A stretch of 64,000 nucleotides of DNA from assembly GCF_963678635.1 (NCBI RefSeq), contig NW_026971689.1, positions 1 through 64,000 of the forward strand, given 5' to 3'. Below the pieces are notes generated by a model. The model saw only the letters and a program-made list of their open reading frames with translations, had not been told where the DNA came from and did not search any database. This document shows positions 63,069 to 64,000 of this stretch, piece by piece (within the stretch, counting starts at the first letter, position 1; every line of letters begins with the position of its first letter). Made by a program: the position numbers and the translations under genes. This stretch comes from Symsagittifera roscoffensis (taxonomy: Eukaryota; Xenacoelomorpha; Acoela; Convolutidae).

Positions 63069-64000
63069 TTGGGTGAGGATGAACTCAAAGTCCACAGGAT
63101 AGGCCACGACGCCATGATGGAACAAGATGCAGTACACTTTGGGTATGAAGCAGATGTGACCGCACATCTGCTCGACACCAACGGAAAGAAAATCGGAGTC
63201 ACATGGCTTCTGGACACAGGAGCAATTTACATAGCCGGAAGAACACCAATAACGGTTCTCCACATGGGAGGACGGGATCTTTGGACGCCGACCAATTCAT
63301 CTTGGGCAGAGATTTCGTCAGGAATTTTGACGTGATGATTGACTTGAACAACGGTCTGATACGGATTAGAAACCCGGACCGGAAGTAAGTTAAGAGACCA
63401 ATTAATAGGATAATAACAGACGAAAACAAGGTGCCAATTTTTTTAGATAGAAAAGTAAAACTACAGCCAGTACAAGCTGTGGTGGCAACTTTTAGAATGA
63501 GAAATTTGAATTCGTTAAGTGATAGTAAACAGGTTTGCTTAGTACCGAATCCAAATAGTCAGAGTTCAGTGATTTTAGGCCGGAGCTTCTCGGTAACGCG
63601 AAACGGACTGTGTGTCAGTGTGTTATTGAACACACTGCACACCATGATTTCAATCCAGCGTGGAAAGAAGCTAGGTTACGCTTTGCTGATGAGGACCGAC
63701 TATGAGGAGACACAAAACTTGAAGAAACATAAAGTGAAAGACTGTCCTTATCATGCCAATAAAGATAAAATTTTAAAGAGGATTAATGAATTAAAATCTA
63801 TTCATAAGTTGTTTTCAATGAAATTCGAAACGGACAACGGCTTATCGAGCTGCTCGAATTTTCCGGAACGCCCCTCGTCATACAAACAAGAATCTAACAA
63901 ACCGGTTTTGCCAGAGATAGAACAATTAAAAGGGAAAATAGGTGAGGGGGATTTCGAAAAAATTGCGGGAAGTTTTAAATCGGAACGCAAATGTATTTTC
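63069..64000 (+). pseudogene. Protease region of G2, internally deleted
   Basis: VTWLLDTGA keeps the catalytic Asp that G1 has lost. Immediately afterwards about 36 residues are missing compared with G1: the sequence jumps from GA to IYIAGRTPITVLHMGG. A later frameshift leads to the frame with DQFILGRDFVRNFDVMIDL, and the linker toward RT continues to the window end with further stops. RT itself is outside the window. Confidence 0.75.

Larger units (their letters stand above)
55934..64000 (+). mobile_element. G2: second giant LTR retrotransposon, 5' part
   Basis: This copy of the G family starts with TGTGACATTCG at 55934, about 80 bp after the M membrane ORF. It shows the LTR, a 2.9 kb leader, Gag and the start of Pol. 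It ends at the window edge before RT, so its 3' LTR and target duplication cannot be seen. It retains the leader and Gag N-terminus lost from G1, but has its own stops and a protease deletion. Confidence 0.9.

Noticed and set aside
1-64000. CRISPR arrays, bacterial promoters, attachment sites or replication origins
   Set aside because: No regularly spaced identical repeats with unique spacers, no prokaryotic gene layout; the content is eukaryotic retroelements and an endogenous DNA virus-like element.

Overview
The window reads as repeat-dense DNA from an invertebrate animal. I see no host gene, no prokaryotic operon, no rRNA and no convincing tRNA. Almost every supported feature belongs to one of three kinds of mobile or endogenous viral element, nested in one another. 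The host species cannot be read from the sequence. Relatives of these families, including a virion gene family named after C. elegans F54H12.2, are spread over nematodes, cnidarians and arthropods.

Region 1 (1-17326, + strand, 'element A') is a very AT-rich, A-biased Ty3/Gypsy-class provirus-like element. It has a small basic ORF1, an intact 2737-residue Gag-Pol with every catalytic motif present, two tiny membrane ORFs, a start-less Ser/Pro/Thr/Asn-rich frame, an Env-like glycoprotein frame with two in-frame stops, two unrecognised accessory ORFs, about 1.5 kb of 3' non-coding DNA, and the first ~426 bp of a 3' LTR. Region 2 (17327-24499, - strand, 'element B') is a decayed, 3'-truncated relative of A with its 5' LTR. 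Region 3 (20899-31230) is a ~5.2 kb tandem duplication. Each unit holds the 5' part of B, its LTR, a spacer, and the 3' end of a protein-primed DNA polymerase B gene.

Region 4 is element M, a Maverick/Polinton- or adintovirus-like endogenous DNA element. Its polB gene (- strand) starts at 51470 and ends at 30957. It is split by G1, a 19.1 kb LTR retrotransposon (31997-51133, - strand) with exact ends TGT...ACA and a 3-bp ATC target duplication. G1 encodes Gag, protease, RT, RNase H and integrase, then an unusually large extra coding region with a macro domain, an SGNH/GDSL hydrolase domain and about 6 kb of unrecognised collinear protein, all broken by frameshifts. Region 5 (51134-55933) is the rest of M: penton-like, small basic and major-capsid-like genes, tandemly duplicated in a 1.82 kb unit, plus an intact 33-residue membrane ORF. 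Region 6 (55934-64000, + strand) is the 5' part of a second copy of the giant retrotransposon (G2), cut by the window end. G1 and G2 lie head to head, so their LTRs and leaders form a ~2.1 kb inverted repeat around the virion genes.

Inferred order of events: M entered the genome; B inserted near the polB 3' end; the B/polB segment was duplicated in tandem; G1 inserted into polB and G2 beside the capsid gene. A is the least damaged element, with an intact Gag-Pol.
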